NCBI GenBank assembly: GCA_963843365.1
Contig: CAWJKG010000002.1
Location: 310,001-374,000 of the forward strand
DNA from: Bog-473 sp963843365
GTDB lineage: Bacteria > Actinomycetota > Acidimicrobiia > Acidimicrobiales > RAAP-2
Direction of reading: 5' to 3'
DNA length: 64,000 nt
The notes beneath the pieces were generated by a model, which was not told the DNA's origin, searched no databases, and saw only the letters and a list, made by a program, of their open reading frames with translations. The stretch's first letter is position 1; each line of letters starts with the position of its first letter. Below are positions 56,078 to 64,000 of this stretch, one piece after another. The translations under genes were made by a program, and so were the position numbers.

Positions 56078-56590
56078 TCAGTCCCAGACGTCGTCGCCGT
56101 AGGGACGCTGCCGGGCCGGCGCGGCCGCCGTCTTCCACACCATCAGCTTGCGGCGGAAGTAGCAGACCTCCTCGCCCCGCTGGTTGAACGCCTTGGTCTC
56201 GACCGTCACGATGCCGCGGTCGTCCTTCGACTTCGACGGCGTGGCGTCGAGCACGCGCGTCTCAGCGTAGATGGTGTCGCCGTGGAAGGTCGGCGAGCGG
56301 TGCAGCAGCGACTCGACCTCCAGGTTGGCGATGCACGAGCCGCTGACGTCGGGCACGCTCATGCCGAGAGCCAAGGAGTAGACGAGGTTGCCCACGACGA
56401 CGTTCTTGCCCTGCACGGTCTCGTGCTCGGCAAACCACGCGTTGGTGTGCAACGGATGGTGATTCATCGTCATCATGCAGAACAGGTGGTCGTCGTACTC
56501 GGTGATCGTCTTGCCCGGCCAGTGCCGGTAGATGTCGCCCGGGACGAAGTCCTCGAGGTAACGGCCGAAGGGCCGTTCGTAGACGGTCAC
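56078..56590 (-). CDS. MaoC-family hydratase (mesaconyl-CoA / itaconyl-CoA hydratase-like)
   Basis: A 170-residue hot-dog-fold enzyme that adds or removes water on enoyl-CoA esters. It has YLEDFVPGDIYRHWPGKTIT, FCMMTMNHHPLHTNAWFAE, VVGNLVYSLALGMS and the end RRKLMVWK. The TMNxxPLH variant of the active-site loop occurs in actinobacterial proteins encoded near CitE-type lyases. With Mcd and Mcl close by, mesaconyl-CoA hydratase is the best guess, and itaconyl-CoA hydratase the alternative. The GTG overlaps the stop of the next upstream gene. Confidence 0.75.
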   Translation of the reverse strand: MTVYERPFGRYLEDFVPGDIYRHWPGKTITEYDDHLFCMMTMNHHPLHTNAWFAEHETVQGKNVVVGNLVYSLALGMSVPDVSGSCIANLEVESLLHRSPTFHGDTIYAETRVLDATPSKSKDDRGIVTVETKAFNQRGEEVCYFRRKLMVWKTAAAPARQRPYGDDVWD

Positions 56591-57024
56591 CCGTCGGTCG
56601 CCGGCGGACGCGGGCGGGTGGTGAAACCGAGCGAGGCGTTGGGCAAGGACTCGCCGTCGATCATCAGGCGCCAGGCGAAGCGAGTGCCGGCCGCCAGCGG
56701 GAGCGGGCCCAGATTGACGGCCAGCGCCACGTCGATCGGCGATCCCTCCGGGATCCCTTGCGGCTGGCTCACCGTGAACTCGCCGCGCACCTCCACGGGC
56801 TGCGTCCCCTCCGTCGTCTCCATCAGCACGGGCTGCCCGTCGGCGTCCTCGAGGAAGAGCTCCCAGTGGTGCGAGGTCTCGGCTTCGTGCCAGTCCACAT
56901 CGATCTTCAGCGCGACCGCGGACGGCACGGGATCGGGGCCGGTCATGCTCCAGCCGCCGCCCAGAATGAACAGCTTGCCGTCGGACACCTGGGCCGCGTC
57001 GCACAGCAACATGGTTACTTTCAC
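56587..57024 (-). CDS. DUF6941-like protein of unknown function
   Basis: A 145-residue beta-rich protein that begins VKVTMLLCDAAQVSDGKLFILGGGWS, which I associate with the actinobacterial DUF6941 family. The rest reads as an immunoglobulin-like sandwich (DVALAVNLGPLPLAAGTRFAWRL). The function is unknown. The start is the GTG at 57024. Its stop overlaps the MaoC start by GTGA, so the two are coupled. Confidence 0.6.
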   Translation of the reverse strand: MKVTMLLCDAAQVSDGKLFILGGGWSMTGPDPVPSAVALKIDVDWHEAETSHHWELFLEDADGQPVLMETTEGTQPVEVRGEFTVSQPQGIPEGSPIDVALAVNLGPLPLAAGTRFAWRLMIDGESLPNASLGFTTRPRPPATDG

Positions 57025-57154
57025 GAAACGGGAGGTTACCGGTCGCCGGCCGCGCTCCCCGAACGGCCAGGCGGGGAGCCGCCCGCCGCCCTCCGGGTGG
57101 CGCCGGCAGCCGGGCCCCCGGGATCGGCGGCCGTGCGCCGTAGAGTGCACACGC

Positions 57155-57826
57155 ATGGTCGAGCAGACGGAGCCGGGCGCCGTGGGGGAACTCAAGGGTC
57201 TGAGAGACGACGTCTACCGGCGCCCGCTCGCCACCGCCTTGTCCCGACTGGGTCTCGCGCCGGGGTGGCGCTGCGTCGACGTGGGCGCGGGCGGTGGCGA
57301 CGTCTCGGTCGCACTGGCCGAGATGGTCGGACGCGACGGCAGGGTCTACGCCGTCGACAGTGACCCGGCCGCCCGGGACGAAGTGGCGCGGGCGGCCGCC
57401 GCGCACGCACAGGTCATTGCGCTCACCCAGTCCGGTGAAGACCTCTCGCTGCCCGAGGAAGTCGACCTCGCGTTCTGCCGCTTCCTCCTGCTGCACGTGC
57501 TCGAGCCGGCAGCCGTCGTGCGGACCATGGCGGCGGCGGTCCGTCCGGGCGGTTGGGTGGTGGCGCAGGAGCCGATCACGTCGGCCGGGCGCATTGCGGG
57601 GGCGCCGCTCTCCATGCCCGATGCACGCCATCCCGACGTCGGTGCGCTGCTGCCGGCGCTGGTGCGCGACGCCGGTCTGGAAGTCGTGGACGCCTGGGCC
57701 GAGGCACCGGCCGGCGTCGGACCGGGCCCCGTGACGCGTTACCTCGAATCGCTCACGGGCGTTGATCCCGGAGACGATCCGGTGGTCTTGCCACCGCTGG
57801 TGACCGTCATCGGCCGCCGCACCTGA
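57155..57826 (+). CDS. Class I SAM-dependent methyltransferase
   Basis: A 223-residue methyltransferase. Motif I is RCVDVGAGGGDVSVALAEM, the acidic ribose contact lies in VYAVDSDPAA, and later motifs are DLAFCRFLLLHVLEP and RPGGWVVAQEP. The order is typical of the UbiE/Methyltransf_11 type. The substrate is unknown. It is divergent from the DUF6941 gene and stands 58 bp before mcd on the same strand. Confidence 0.82.
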   Translation: MVEQTEPGAVGELKGLRDDVYRRPLATALSRLGLAPGWRCVDVGAGGGDVSVALAEMVGRDGRVYAVDSDPAARDEVARAAAAHAQVIALTQSGEDLSLPEEVDLAFCRFLLLHVLEPAAVVRTMAAAVRPGGWVVAQEPITSAGRIAGAPLSMPDARHPDVGALLPALVRDAGLEVVDAWAEAPAGVGPGPVTRYLESLTGVDPGDDPVVLPPLVTVIGRRT

Positions 57827-57884
57827 GCGGGGCCGCGCCGCCCGCAAAAAGGGGCACGTGGGGGAGCCATTAGGGTCGCACCCC

Positions 57885-59495
57885 GTGACGACGCCTCCCG
57901 TTCCGGACCTCGCCGAGGCCGCTGACGCGGTCGATCTGGCCCAACGCCTGGTGGACCAGGCCTGCGAGTCGGTCCGTTCCCGTGGGGGCATCGACGCCAA
58001 CCAGGTCGTCGCGTACGACGTGGCCCACGCCGCCGCCGCGGTGGCCTCGGCGCGGTCCACGCTCGAGTACGGCGCCCGGGGAGACGTCGAGGCGCGGATT
58101 GCCGCGGCCTTCGTCGCCGACGTCGTCGCCGACCTCGTGGGGCGCGTCGCCGGCCGGGAGTCGTCGTGGGGTGTCGAGGCGGGGTGGGACGCGCCGGCGT
58201 GGGGGTTCCTGGCGACCCAACGCGACCCGGCGGTGCTGGCGGCGCTGGCCACCACCGAGGGGCCGCGCCACCTCGGTGAGGACTTCGAGCTGGTGCGCGA
58301 GACGTTCCACCGCTTCGCCGAGGAAAAGGTGCGGCCCCATGCCGAGCACGTGCACCGCCAGAACGAGGACATCCCCGAAGAGGTGATCGAGGGTCTGGCC
58401 GAGCTCGGTGGGTTCGGGCTGTCCGTCCCCGAGGAGTACGGGGGCTTCGCCTCCGGCGGGGAGAGCGACTACATGGGCATGGTCGTGGCGACCGAGGAGC
58501 TCAGCTGGGGCTCGCTGGGCGTCGGCGGCTCGCTCATCACACGGCCCGAGATCCTCACCCGGGCGCTCGTCTACGGCGGAACCGAGGAGCAGAAGAAGCA
58601 ATGGCTCCCCAAGCTGGCCTCGGCCGAGATACTGGCCGCGGTGGCGGTGACGGAGCCCGACTACGGATCGGACGTGGCCGGCATCGTCACCGCCGCCACA
58701 CCGGTCAGCGGCGGCTGGGTCATCAACGGGGTCAAGACCTGGTGCACCTTCGCCGCCCGCGCCGACGTCCTCATGTTGTTGGCGCGCACGGACCCCGACC
58801 GCTCGTTGGCCCACCGCGGCATCTCCATGTTCGTCGTCGAGAAGCCGCGCGGTGACGGCCACGGCTTCGTCTTCACCCAGGACGAGGGAGGGGGCCGCCC
58901 GGCGGGTCTCGAATCGGGCCGGCTGGAGGGACGGCCGATCGACACCCTCGGCTACCGGGGGATGCACTCCTACGAGCTGGCCTTCGAGAACTGGTTCGTG
59001 CCCGAGGCCAACCTGGTGGGCGGGACCGAGGGGCTGGGCAAGGGCTTCTACCTGCAGATGCAGGGTTTCGAGAACGGCCGCTTGCAGACGGCGGCGCGCG
59101 CGCTCGGCGTGATGCAGGCCGCCTATGACGCTGCCGTCGCCTATGCGTCCGAGCGCAAGGTGTTCGGCTCGCCCATCGGCGAGTACCAGCTGACCCAGGC
59201 CAAGCTCGGGCGCATGGCGGTGATCATTCAAGCGACGCGCCAGAGCTCGTACCACGTGGCGCGGTTGATGGCCGGCGGCGAAGGAACGCTCGAGGCGTCC
59301 ATGGTCAAGGCCTACGTGTGCCGCGCCGCCGAGTGGGTGACCCGGGAGGCCATGCAGATCCACGGCGGCATGGGCTACGCGGAGGAGTTCCCGGTGAGCC
59401 GCTACTTCGTGGACGCCCGCGTCCTCTCCATTTTCGAGGGCGCCGACGAGACCCTGGCGCTCAAGGTGATCGCCCGGCGCCTCATCGGCTCCTAG
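57885..59495 (+). CDS. mcd: (2S)-methylsuccinyl-CoA dehydrogenase-like acyl-CoA dehydrogenase
   Basis: An FAD enzyme of about 536 residues with the extra N-terminal helical region (about 150 residues) that marks the Mcd subgroup. The core has FGLSVPEEYGG, ESDYMGMVVATEELS, LITRPEILTRAL, VAVTEPDYGSDVAG, GVKTWCTFAARADVLMLLAR, IDTLGYRGMHSYELAFENWF and the ending QIHGGMGYAEEFPVSRYF. Mcd turns methylsuccinyl-CoA into mesaconyl-CoA in the ethylmalonyl-CoA pathway. GTG 57885 is chosen; GTG 57858 is possible. Its stop shares CTAG with the convergent lyase gene. Confidence 0.85.
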   Translation: MTTPPVPDLAEAADAVDLAQRLVDQACESVRSRGGIDANQVVAYDVAHAAAAVASARSTLEYGARGDVEARIAAAFVADVVADLVGRVAGRESSWGVEAGWDAPAWGFLATQRDPAVLAALATTEGPRHLGEDFELVRETFHRFAEEKVRPHAEHVHRQNEDIPEEVIEGLAELGGFGLSVPEEYGGFASGGESDYMGMVVATEELSWGSLGVGGSLITRPEILTRALVYGGTEEQKKQWLPKLASAEILAAVAVTEPDYGSDVAGIVTAATPVSGGWVINGVKTWCTFAARADVLMLLARTDPDRSLAHRGISMFVVEKPRGDGHGFVFTQDEGGGRPAGLESGRLEGRPIDTLGYRGMHSYELAFENWFVPEANLVGGTEGLGKGFYLQMQGFENGRLQTAARALGVMQAAYDAAVAYASERKVFGSPIGEYQLTQAKLGRMAVIIQATRQSSYHVARLMAGGEGTLEASMVKAYVCRAAEWVTREAMQIHGGMGYAEEFPVSRYFVDARVLSIFEGADETLALKVIARRLIGS

Positions 59496-60430
59496 CCCGG
59501 GCTGCGGCTGAGCCCGGCCCGCTCCCCACGGCTGACGAACTTGATGGCCATTTTGCGGCTGGCCTCGTCGATCATCTCGTCACCGAACATGACCGCGCCC
59601 TTGCGGTCGTCCTCGGTCGCCTTCTGATAGGCGTCGAGGATGTCGAAGGCACGGTCGAACTGCTCCTGCGTGGGTGAGAAGACCTCGTTGAGCGTCGTGG
59701 CCTGATCGGGCGTGAGGGCCCACTTCCCGTCGTAGCCGAGCATGCGGGCCCGCATGGAGTAGTCGCGGAGTGCGTCAAGCTCGCGCACTTTGAGGAACGG
59801 GCCGTCGATCACCTGCAGCCCGTTGGCGCGGCCGGCCATGAGGATGCGGCTGAAGACGTAGTTGAAGTGGTCGCCCGGGTACTCGGGTATCGGCACCCCG
59901 CCCGTCAGCACCGGCATCTCGATGCTGGCGGCGAAGTCGGCCGGTCCGAAGATGATCGTCTCGAGGCGCGGCGAGGCGGCGCAGATGTCGTCGACGTTGA
60001 TGAGGCCGCGGGCGGTCTCGATCTGCGCCTCGATCCCGATGTGCCCGACCGGCAAGCCCGCCTTCTTCTCGACCTGGGTCAGGAGCAGGTCGAGCGCCAC
60101 CACGTCGGAGGCGTACTGCACCTTGGGCAGCATGACCTCGTCGAGGCGCTCGCCGGCGTTGCCGACGACCTCAATGACATCCCCGTAGGTCCACTCGGTG
60201 TCCCAGGCGTTCACCCGCACGCAGAGGACCCGATCGTCCCAGGGGAGGTTCTTGATGGCGTCGACCACCTTGGGCCGGGCCCCCTCCTTGGCCAGGGGCG
60301 CCACGGCGTCCTCGAGGTCGAGGAACGTCATGTCGGCGGCCACCGTTGGGGCCTTGGCCAGGAACTTCTCGTTGTCGCCGGGGGTGGAGAGACAGGAGCG
60401 CCGGGGCAGGTCACGGGAACGAGCGGACAT
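59492..60430 (-). CDS. CitE-family CoA-ester lyase (malyl-CoA / beta-methylmalyl-CoA lyase-like)
   Basis: A 312-residue magnesium-dependent TIM-barrel lyase. Key segments are RSCLSTPGDNEKFLAKA, FLDLEDAVAPLAKEGAR, RVNAWDTEW, VMLPKVQYASDV, IGIEAQIETARGL (metal Glu) and IIFGPADFAASI (metal Asp). The C-terminal part, GYDGKWALTPDQ and GDEMIDEASRKMA, matches the actinobacterial Mcl form encoded beside mcd and ethylmalonyl-CoA genes. It would cleave beta-methylmalyl-CoA to glyoxylate and propionyl-CoA. Citramalyl-CoA lyase is the alternative. The ATG is at 60430. Confidence 0.85.
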   Translation of the reverse strand: MSARSRDLPRRSCLSTPGDNEKFLAKAPTVAADMTFLDLEDAVAPLAKEGARPKVVDAIKNLPWDDRVLCVRVNAWDTEWTYGDVIEVVGNAGERLDEVMLPKVQYASDVVALDLLLTQVEKKAGLPVGHIGIEAQIETARGLINVDDICAASPRLETIIFGPADFAASIEMPVLTGGVPIPEYPGDHFNYVFSRILMAGRANGLQVIDGPFLKVRELDALRDYSMRARMLGYDGKWALTPDQATTLNEVFSPTQEQFDRAFDILDAYQKATEDDRKGAVMFGDEMIDEASRKMAIKFVSRGERAGLSRSPG

Positions 60431-60508
60431 GAGGCGATGGTAACAAACGGCTCCCGGCACCCTTCCCGGGCGACGCCGACGCCTCCACGCAGGCGCGGAG
60501 CACCACGG

Positions 60509-60539
60509 CGCGCCGCGTCGCCCGTGGAGCGACGCGGCG
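60509..60539. terminator. Strong hairpin downstream of the dienelactone hydrolase gene
   Basis: GCGCCGCGTCG (60509-60519) pairs perfectly with CGACGCGGCGC (60529-60539) around a nine-base loop. It lies just after the dienelactone-hydrolase stop and about 80 bp before the CitE-type gene on the same strand. It has no U-tract, so it would be an actinobacterial I-type terminator. Confidence 0.5.
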
Positions 60540-60547
60540 CAGTCGGT

Positions 60548-61234
60548 TCAGCCGAGGTGTTCGGAGAAGAAGGCGATCGTGCGATCCCACAGGGCACTCG
60601 ACGCCTCGGCGTCGTACACCTCCGGACGCGTGTCGTTGAAGAATGCGTGATCGGTGCCGGGGTAGATGATGATCTCGACGGACTTGCCCATGGCGCGCAA
60701 CTGGTCACCCAACGCGTTGGCCGCCTCGGGTGTGAAGAAGGCGTCCTTCTCGGCGTAGTGGCCGAGAACCGCGGCCTCCATCGCGCCGTAGTCGGGCTGC
60801 GCGTCGGGCCACGGGATGATGCCGTAACAGGGCACGACCGCCGCCACCGCGTCGGGGCGCTGCGTGGCGAGCACCAACGCGAGGCCGCCACCCATGCAGA
60901 ACCCGATGACGCCCACCTTGTCCCCCGAGCTCCGCCGCAGGACCTCGTCGACGGCCCCACTCATGTCGCGCGCCGCCTGTTCCATCTGCATCGCCATCAT
61001 CGCCTTGCCCGCTTCGTCGGGCTCACCCGGCTGCACCTTCTTGCCGTGGTAGAGATCGGGCGCCAGGGCCACGAAGCCGGCCGCGGCGAAGCGGTCGCAC
61101 ACGTCCTCGATGTGCCCGACCAGGCCCCACCACTCCTGGATGACGATCACGCCCGGTCCCTCGCCCGCGGCCGGGGTGGCCAGATAGCCTCCCGCCGTCG
61201 ATCCGTTGCTCGCGAATTCGATCATTTCACCCAT
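60548..61234 (-). CDS. Dienelactone hydrolase-family protein
   Basis: A 228-residue alpha/beta hydrolase with a Cys nucleophile: Cys113 in VIGFCMGGGLAL. Further active-site parts are the Glu in VIQEWWGLVGHIEDV, the Asp of HYAEKDAFF and the His of YPGTDHAFFND. The family opens dienelactones from aromatic ring cleavage, but many members act on other esters. No aromatic-degradation genes are near, so the substrate is open. It is divergent from the NlpC/P60 gene with a 170-bp AT-richer gap. Confidence 0.88.
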   Translation of the reverse strand: MGEMIEFASNGSTAGGYLATPAAGEGPGVIVIQEWWGLVGHIEDVCDRFAAAGFVALAPDLYHGKKVQPGEPDEAGKAMMAMQMEQAARDMSGAVDEVLRRSSGDKVGVIGFCMGGGLALVLATQRPDAVAAVVPCYGIIPWPDAQPDYGAMEAAVLGHYAEKDAFFTPEAANALGDQLRAMGKSVEIIIYPGTDHAFFNDTRPEVYDAEASSALWDRTIAFFSEHLG

Positions 61235-61403
61235 GACGGCGACCGTAGTTCGCCCGAGGCTCTTCCGTTTCCTCCCTACAGTTCACAAAAAGTTCGAATT
61301 TCTTCGTTCCGCCTTATGACCTGCATCTTCCCACCTTCGGTACTACTGCACACGGCCGTTTCCTACCGAGGGTGTTTGAATCGACGAAAGGCTGCCGATA
61401 AGA

Positions 61404-62620
61404 ATGAGGCCCATCGTGACTGACGTTGAGCGGGTTCACCACCACTCCGCGCCGCGGTCTCAGAGGAGCGCTCGTGTGCTCCAGCGGGTCGGGATCCCCG
61501 CACTGACCGTTGTCTCAGTGTTGACAAGCACTGTGTTCGTTGCCGCGCGTCCGGCCGCCGGTGACGCCATCTCCGACGCCAAGGCGAAGGCGGCGGCGAT
61601 CGAGGCACAGCTGACCCAGGCCCAGGACCAGATGTCGGCGTTGAGCCAGCAATACGACGCGGCGCAGTACCACCTCACGCAGATCAACTCGACCATCGCC
61701 ACCACGAAGGCCAACGTCGCCGCGGACGAGGCGCAGGTCGCCAAGGACCGCGACACCCTCTCCAAGGCCGCCGTCGCCAACTACATCTCGGACGGGACGG
61801 CCGCCGCGAGAACCCGATCTTCAGCGGCAACGAGCAGAGCCTCGGCGCCACCACCACGTACAACAAGATCGCGGAGGGCGACATCTCGCTGGCGGTCGAC
61901 AATCTGCACACGGCAGAGGACTCGCTGAACGCGCAGGAGAGCCAGCTGCAGGGTGAGCAGTCACAGGCCCAGACGCAGGTCGCCGCGGAACAGCAGGCCG
62001 TGACCGAGAACGCGGCGGCCATCCAATCGCAGAAGAGCGCACTGTCGCAGGAGCAGGGACAGATCGCCCAGCTCGTCCAGCAGCAACAGCAGGCAGAGGC
62101 AGCCGCGGCCGCCAAGGCGGCCGAAGAGCGCCAGGCGGCGGCCCAGGCGGCCCAGGCGGCGGCCCAGGCGGCCGCCGCGCAGTCCCAATCGTCGGGGACC
62201 ACGGCCAACGTGGCGTCCGCTGCCCTCAGCCAGGCGGCACCCCCGCCCTCCTCCCCCGGTGGCGCCGGCGCCGTACAGGCGGCCGAGAGCCAGATCGGCG
62301 TCCCCTACGTGTGGGGCGCCGAGTCCCCCAAGGGCTCGGCAAGCCCCGGCTTCGACTGCTCGGGCCTGACCGCGTGGTCGTGGGGCCAGGTCGGTGTCGG
62401 CCTGCCGCACTACTCGGGCGCCCAGATGGCCGACTCGACGCCCGTGCCGATCAGTGACCTGCAGCCGGGAGATCTCCTGTTCTACGGGCCCGGCGGCTCC
62501 CAGCACGTGGCCATGTACGTCGGTCCCGGCACCATGATCGAGGCGCCGTACACCGGGGCGTCGGTCTGGACCACCGGGCTCCGACTCGGCGGCGACTTCG
62601 TCGGAGCCGGCCGGCCCTAG
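61404..62620 (+). CDS. Secreted NlpC/P60 peptidoglycan hydrolase with coiled-coil region (frameshifted)
   Basis: A wall hydrolase of about 405 residues. It has an export signal (IPALTVVSVLTSTVFVAARPAAGDA), a long coiled coil rich in Ala/Gln (about 60-250), and a C-terminal NlpC/P60 domain. The catalytic Cys lies in GFDCSGLTAW, the His in GGSQHVAMYVG, and the domain opens with IGVPYVWGAESP. It should cut stem-peptide bonds, as RipA-like proteins do in cell separation. A shift near 61805 moves from KAAVANYISDGTAAA to NPIFSGNEQS. The coiled coil may keep it inactive, by analogy. Confidence 0.87.
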
Positions 62621-62742
62621 CCGGTCCCGACTCCTCCCCCGGCCGTCCCTTCCCTTCGGTTCTCTTCGGTTCCGCGGCGAGGCCTCTACACGCCCGGGCT
62701 CTGCTGGCGGCCCGCTGGTCCTAACCTGGCCTCGAACGAGCC

Positions 62743-63591
62743 ATGAGACCCGTCCCCGTCGAATTCCACATCGGACCGCTGCAGGTCCATACCTACGGCA
62801 TCGGGCTCGCGCTCACCTTCTGGTTCGGCTTCGTCTACTTCGAGCGTCGGCTCCGCAAGAACGGCTATCCCACCGACTGGCTCGTCCCCGTCTTCCTCTG
62901 GATCGTCCTGGCCGCCGTCGTCGGCGCGCGCGCCATGCACGTCCTGTCGAACCTCGGCTACTACAGGCAGAATCCGGGCGACATCCTCGCCGTCTGGCAC
63001 GGCGGACTGTCCTCCTTCGGCGGCCTGCTGCTCGCGGTGCCGGTCGGGATCATCCTCACGCGGCGGCGCTGCCCCGAGCTCCCGCTGGGCCGCGCCCTCG
63101 ATCTGGCCGTCCCGGTCCTCCTGGCCTGTTGGGCCATGGGCCGGCTCCTGGGGCCTCAGTTGATGGTGGCCGGGGGCGGCCACCCGACCCACCAGTGGTT
63201 CGGCATGTACTACGCCGGGCAAACGGGGCGCCGGTTGCCCGTCCCGATCTTCCAGGCCCTGGAGGACTTCACGGTCTACCTGATCCTCATCGCCATAGAG
63301 CGCCGGCTCGACCGCTGGCCGGACCGGACGCCGCGGACGGGCTACCCCTCGGGCGTGGTGCTCGGTGTCGCCATGGTGCTCTGGGGCATCGAGCGCGCCC
63401 TCGACGAGCATCTCTGGTTAGGCGAGGACGGCCGGCTCGGATCGGACCTGGTGCAGATCGCCGGCGTCCTGCTCGTCGTCGGCGGCGTCATCGTGCTGGT
63501 GCGCACACGGGCCCGCTGGAAGCGGTGGCTCCTCACGCACCACGAGCCCACGGCAGCCAGTCCGCGGGAGAACGCGGCGCAGACGACCTGA
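62743..63591 (+). CDS. Divergent prolipoprotein diacylglyceryl transferase-like membrane protein
   Basis: A 282-residue protein with about seven membrane helices and the Lgt order of segments. The HGGL motif is present (WHGGLSSFGG) with an N-terminal HTYGIGLALTFWFG. The Lgt signature that normally reads GRIGNF is GRLLGP here, so the essential Asn is missing. The usual RHPSQLYE is RLPVPIFQALED. It may be a paralogue with another acceptor, or inactive. The true lgt could lie elsewhere. The start is the ATG at 62743. Confidence 0.7.
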   Translation: MRPVPVEFHIGPLQVHTYGIGLALTFWFGFVYFERRLRKNGYPTDWLVPVFLWIVLAAVVGARAMHVLSNLGYYRQNPGDILAVWHGGLSSFGGLLLAVPVGIILTRRRCPELPLGRALDLAVPVLLACWAMGRLLGPQLMVAGGGHPTHQWFGMYYAGQTGRRLPVPIFQALEDFTVYLILIAIERRLDRWPDRTPRTGYPSGVVLGVAMVLWGIERALDEHLWLGEDGRLGSDLVQIAGVLLVVGGVIVLVRTRARWKRWLLTHHEPTAASPRENAAQTT

Positions 63592-63592
63592 G

Positions 63593-63775
63593 TCAGTCCT
63601 GGCGCCGGTGGTGCACCGACGTGGTGCGCACCCGGGTGCGGTCGCCCCGGCGCTCGATGGCCAGCGCGTCGCCGTTGCGGAAGATCCATCCCACCTCGCG
63701 CCACGGGCGCATTTCGGGGATCCCCTCCGTGCGCTCGGTGCCCGGCCTGCTGTCCTTGTTGAGCCGTGTCCTCAT
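63593..63775 (-). CDS. Small basic protein of unknown function
   Basis: A 60-residue Arg-rich protein. The centre reads EMRPWREVGWIFRNGDALAIERRGDRTRVRT, a possible small beta fold. The ATG at 63775 has a GGGGGAA stretch some eight bases ahead. It converges on the Lgt-like gene with a gap of one base. No homologue comes to mind, and the short length makes it uncertain. Confidence 0.4.
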   Translation of the reverse strand: MRTRLNKDSRPGTERTEGIPEMRPWREVGWIFRNGDALAIERRGDRTRVRTTSVHHRRQD

Positions 63776-64000
63776 TTCGCCGTTCCCCCTTTCCCCACCA
63801 CGTCTCCGTGCCGCCCCTGCAAGGGGAACTGCGACCGATGCGGACTTCTTGCGGGTTCACCGTACGAATGCGTCCCTCCGGAACGGTGGATTCCGGCCCG
63901 GCGGGGCGGGCCCCACCGCTCCCTACACCGTGGCTGCAACGTTTTTGCGACACGCAAGGGCGCGCGACGCGGCGACCACGCGTGTGGGGACAACGGGCGT
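63776..64000. other. Non-coding end of the window
   Basis: I see no convincing gene in these 225 bases. A short inverted repeat, TTGCG-ACA-CGCAA, lies at 63945-63957 and follows a run of T. The region probably holds the upstream signals of the small minus-strand gene and of whatever lies beyond the window. Confidence 0.4.

Noticed and set aside
61245..61403. A c-di-AMP (ydaO) riboswitch before the NlpC/P60 gene, as in many actinobacteria
   Set aside because: The 160-bp gap is AT-richer but I could not find the conserved blocks of that riboswitch. A covariance-model scan would settle it.
63895..63912. GGCCCG/CGGGCC inverted repeat near the window end
   Set aside because: A six-base GC stem is likely by chance in DNA of this composition, and no gene end is near it.

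Overview
The window is one stretch of very GC-rich DNA, densely packed with genes on both strands. GTG and TTG starts and 4-bp ATGA/GTGA overlaps are common. The gene content points to an aerobic, chemo-organotrophic actinomycete: a homodimeric AceE-type pyruvate dehydrogenase E1, a SUF iron-sulfur system with SufU, LytR-CpsA-Psr and NlpC/P60 wall proteins, several acyl-CoA dehydrogenases, B12 enzymes and a ClpC2-like protein. Class Acidimicrobiia is my best guess, but that is an inference. I see no rRNA, tRNA, CRISPR array, insertion sequence or phage gene, and no gene-free stretch longer than about 300 bases.

Layout. 1-2.3 kb: a biotin carrier domain, an M20 amidohydrolase, an ABM monooxygenase and a small unknown. 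2.3-10.1 kb: a TPR protein, then mostly minus-strand genes (GNAT acetyltransferase, methylmalonyl-CoA mutase large subunit, CtaG-like membrane protein, aldo/keto reductase, alpha/beta hydrolase, CapA-like protein). 10.2-15 kb: rhodanese-MoeB protein, nitroreductase, methyltransferase, membrane glycosyltransferase. 15-26.3 kb: cobalamin adenosyltransferase divergent from MetH, small unknown and VOC proteins, a PAP2-like protein, a stand-alone ClpC N-domain protein, an acyl-CoA dehydrogenase, a DyP peroxidase with an encapsulin-type tail, a secreted Cys-rich protein. 26.4-34.3 kb: lpd, E2 and a lipB/lipA reading frame plus RNase HI on the minus strand, divergent from aceE. 34.3-39.7 kb: an Rrf2 regulator cluster, a HhH glycosylase, thiE, a hydrolase, an acyl-CoA dehydrogenase, an MBL hydrolase. 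39.8-49 kb: a split SUF locus, sufC-sufS-sufU on the plus strand facing sufB ... sufD-Rieske-sufC on the minus strand, with an LCP wall enzyme at the junction. 49-55 kb: oligopeptidase B, a RodZ-tail-like protein, RmlC, flavin reductase, an MBL protein, an epoxide-hydrolase-like protein. 55-60.5 kb: MutY, MaoC hydratase, methylsuccinyl-CoA dehydrogenase and a CitE-type lyase. 60.5-64 kb: dienelactone hydrolase, NlpC/P60 hydrolase, an Lgt-like protein, a small unknown.

How the genes fit together. Several share C4/C5 acyl-CoA and B12 chemistry: the carboxylase carrier, methylmalonyl-CoA mutase, cobalamin adenosyltransferase, MetH, Mcd, MaoC and Mcl. The SUF and lipoate/PDH genes supply Fe-S clusters and lipoate to central metabolism.

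Sequence quality matters for reading this annotation. About sixteen genes are split by small insertions or deletions, including sufS, sufU, both sufC copies and lipA, which should be essential. One lies in a run of eight C at about 44160. I read these as sequencing or assembly errors, not decay. For each I give one feature spanning all pieces and say where the frame changes.
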